A stretch of 64,000 bases of DNA from contig NZ_JAVSCK010000002.1 in the NCBI RefSeq assembly GCF_031932625.1, positions 124,001-188,000 of the forward strand, read 5' to 3'. Positions 63,047-64,000 of this stretch are shown here, one piece after another (within the stretch, counting starts at the first letter, position 1; each line of letters starts with the position of its first letter). This stretch comes from Hwangdonia seohaensis (GTDB taxonomy: Bacteria; Bacteroidota; Bacteroidia; Flavobacteriales; Flavobacteriaceae). The translations under genes were made by a program, and so were the position numbers. Below the pieces are notes generated by a model. It searched no databases. It was not told the DNA's origin and worked only from the letters and a program-made list of their open reading frames with translations.

Positions 63047-63661
63047 TTGCACAAACCATCAAACATATCCATCATCATATTAGCCGCCGGCGCCTCAAAA
63101 CGCATGGGAACTCCCAAACAACTTCTAAAATGGGGAAATTCCACCTTATTGGGCAACGCCGTTGAGACTGCTTTAAAATTACCGGTAAAAGAAGTTGCGG
63201 TAGTTTTGGGCGCGAATTATAACGAGATTAAAAAACACATTGCACACCATCCCATAACTATTTTAAACAATGAAGAATGGCAAAAAGGCTTGGGAAAATC
63301 CTTGGCTTTTGGCATTGAATATATGGCTGTTTCAAAACAAGATATTGATGGAATTTTAGTAACTTTAGCAGACCAACCTTTAATCGATCAAGTATTTCTA
63401 AATAAATTAATTGATGCCTTCAATAAAAAAACGCACCCTATAATGGCGACATCGTATAAAAATAAAAAATATGGCGTTCCTGTTATTTTTGACAAGATGT
63501 ATTTTGAGGAACTACGGAATTTGAATGATGATTTTGGTGCTAAACACATTTTAAAAAAACATAAAGCATCAGTTAAAACTTTAATACCTGAATTAGAAAA
63601 CCTAGATTTAGATTTAAAAGCAGATTACGATATATTATTTAAAAAGTATTTTAATGAATGA
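63047..63661 (+). CDS. MobA-like nucleotidyltransferase (molybdenum cofactor)
   Basis: A 204-residue NTP transferase. The start IIILAAGASKRMGTPKQLL with a catalytic lysine, WGNSTLLGNAV, and LVTLADQPLI (metal-binding Asp) are of the MocA/MobA type that makes cytidylyl- or guanylyl-molybdopterin. With a xanthine dehydrogenase-type enzyme next door, a MocA-type CTP transferase is the likely role. Only TTG at 63047 can start it, because the frame is otherwise blocked by the XdhC stop ten bases upstream. Confidence 0.88.
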   Translation: MHKPSNISIIILAAGASKRMGTPKQLLKWGNSTLLGNAVETALKLPVKEVAVVLGANYNEIKKHIAHHPITILNNEEWQKGLGKSLAFGIEYMAVSKQDIDGILVTLADQPLIDQVFLNKLIDAFNKKTHPIMATSYKNKKYGVPVIFDKMYFEELRNLNDDFGAKHILKKHKASVKTLIPELENLDLDLKADYDILFKKYFNE

Positions 63662-63673
63662 TTTAAACACAAT

Positions 63674-63802
63674 ATGTTAAAAGAATACCTACCAATAATT
63701 TTGCCAATAATATTTTTTGTTATTCTGTTTTATGTTAAATATAAGAGAAAAGAAAAAATAAACGATTCTTCATCTGATTTTGATAATTATGATTTTGATT
63801 AA
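63674..63802 (+). CDS. Small membrane protein (42 residues)
   Basis: An ORF of 42 residues between the MobA-like and YdeP-like genes, with 12 bases on each side. It has a short N-terminus (MLKEYLPI), one hydrophobic segment (IILPIIFFVILFYV), a basic stop-transfer stretch (KYKRKEK), and an acidic/aromatic tail ending FDNYDFD. The spacing in a packed operon and the clean membrane topology support a real gene, but homology is untested. Confidence 0.6.
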   Translation: MLKEYLPIILPIIFFVILFYVKYKRKEKINDSSSDFDNYDFD

Positions 63803-63814
63803 AATGTAAAACAA

Positions 63815-64000
63815 ATGAGCGCATCACCAGAACATAAAGCCAGTACATCAGAAAAGTTCACCGCTTTAAAAACCGGTAAACCGCACACCAATAGTGCCGG
63901 ATTTGGTGCTTTAAAAGCGGTTTTTGGTCAGGTTACAAAATACATGAAACCTGTTGATGCCATTAAATTATCACTTAAAATAAATCAAAAAGGCGGATTT
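63815..64000 (+). CDS. FdhF/YdeP-type molybdopterin oxidoreductase (3' truncated)
   Basis: The first 62 residues of a gene leaving the window. The text SAGFGALKAVFGQV and the ending LKINQKGGF match the start of the FdhF/YdeP family of molybdopterin oxidoreductases, where DCPGCAWP usually follows GGF. These are cytoplasmic formate dehydrogenase-like proteins, in E. coli linked to acid resistance. It starts 12 bases after the small membrane protein and would share the cofactor genes upstream. Catalytic residues lie outside the window. Confidence 0.75.
   Translation, partial: MSASPEHKASTSEKFTALKTGKPHTNSAGFGALKAVFGQVTKYMKPVDAIKLSLKINQKGGF

Overview
The window looks like a chromosomal segment of a marine-type member of the Flavobacteriaceae (Bacteroidota). 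The evidence is the low GC content, type IX secretion (T9SS) sorting domains of both types, a PorP/SprF protein, promoters with a TAnnTTTG -7 box and almost no Shine-Dalgarno sequences, and family members typical of the group (DUF3822, DUF4126, MiaE, flavobacterial S1/P1 nuclease). I see no phage, IS element, CRISPR array, tRNA or rRNA gene. The only structural RNA gene I can support is rnpB.

Layout. 0-5.3 kb: 3' part of pyrB, a small STAS-like protein, rnz, two tandem small paralogs, an SRPBCC protein, a DUF3784 membrane protein, pdxH and a CAP-domain lipoprotein. 5.5-17.9 kb, read leftwards: a T9SS surface module made of a small secreted protein, a 1940-residue repeat adhesin with a type B sorting domain, a PorP/SprF protein and two tandem OmpA-like proteins, followed by a separate T9SS type A beta-propeller protein. 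18.3-21.9 kb: polyphosphate genes sixA, ppk1 and ppx. 22-30 kb: a small beta-barrel protein, miaE, a lipoprotein, dnaX, rnpB, two small exported proteins, and rsmD with two companions. 30-41.7 kb: a RecD-like helicase, DUF4126, kdsB, a HAD phosphatase, a KdnB-like dehydrogenase, an acyltransferase, an aspartyl protease, a large zinc metalloprotease, a NYN protein and an S1/P1 nuclease. 41.9-49 kb: an ECF sigma factor, a 61-residue protein and an MscS channel, then a serine hydrolase, a second SRPBCC protein, an Ig-repeat lipoprotein and DUF4261. 49-57.7 kb: a DEAD-box helicase, an aldose epimerase, pabB, tilS, adenine deaminase and a YheT-like hydrolase. 57.7-64 kb: a DASS anion transporter diverging from a molybdenum hydroxylase cluster (2Fe-2S subunit, molybdopterin subunit, XdhC, MobA-like transferase, a 42-residue membrane peptide and the start of an FdhF/YdeP-type oxidoreductase).

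How parts fit. The adhesin, SprF and OmpA genes are packed head to tail and probably form one exported, outer-membrane-anchored assembly. The molybdenum cluster supplies both subunits of an isoquinoline 1-oxidoreductase-type enzyme plus cofactor handling. sixA-ppk1-ppx join polyphosphate synthesis and degradation to a phosphohistidine phosphatase.

Most content is ordinary chromosome, and I did not find a clear new defence or mobile system. The best leads are: an A10 slippery tract in dnaX at which either frame change gives an early stop just after the conserved ATPase/collar region; the three tandem repeat arrays in the adhesin; a shared ATCGAT motif upstream of two unrelated genes; a structured element before rnpB; and the molybdenum cluster, with its internal terminator and unstudied small membrane peptide.
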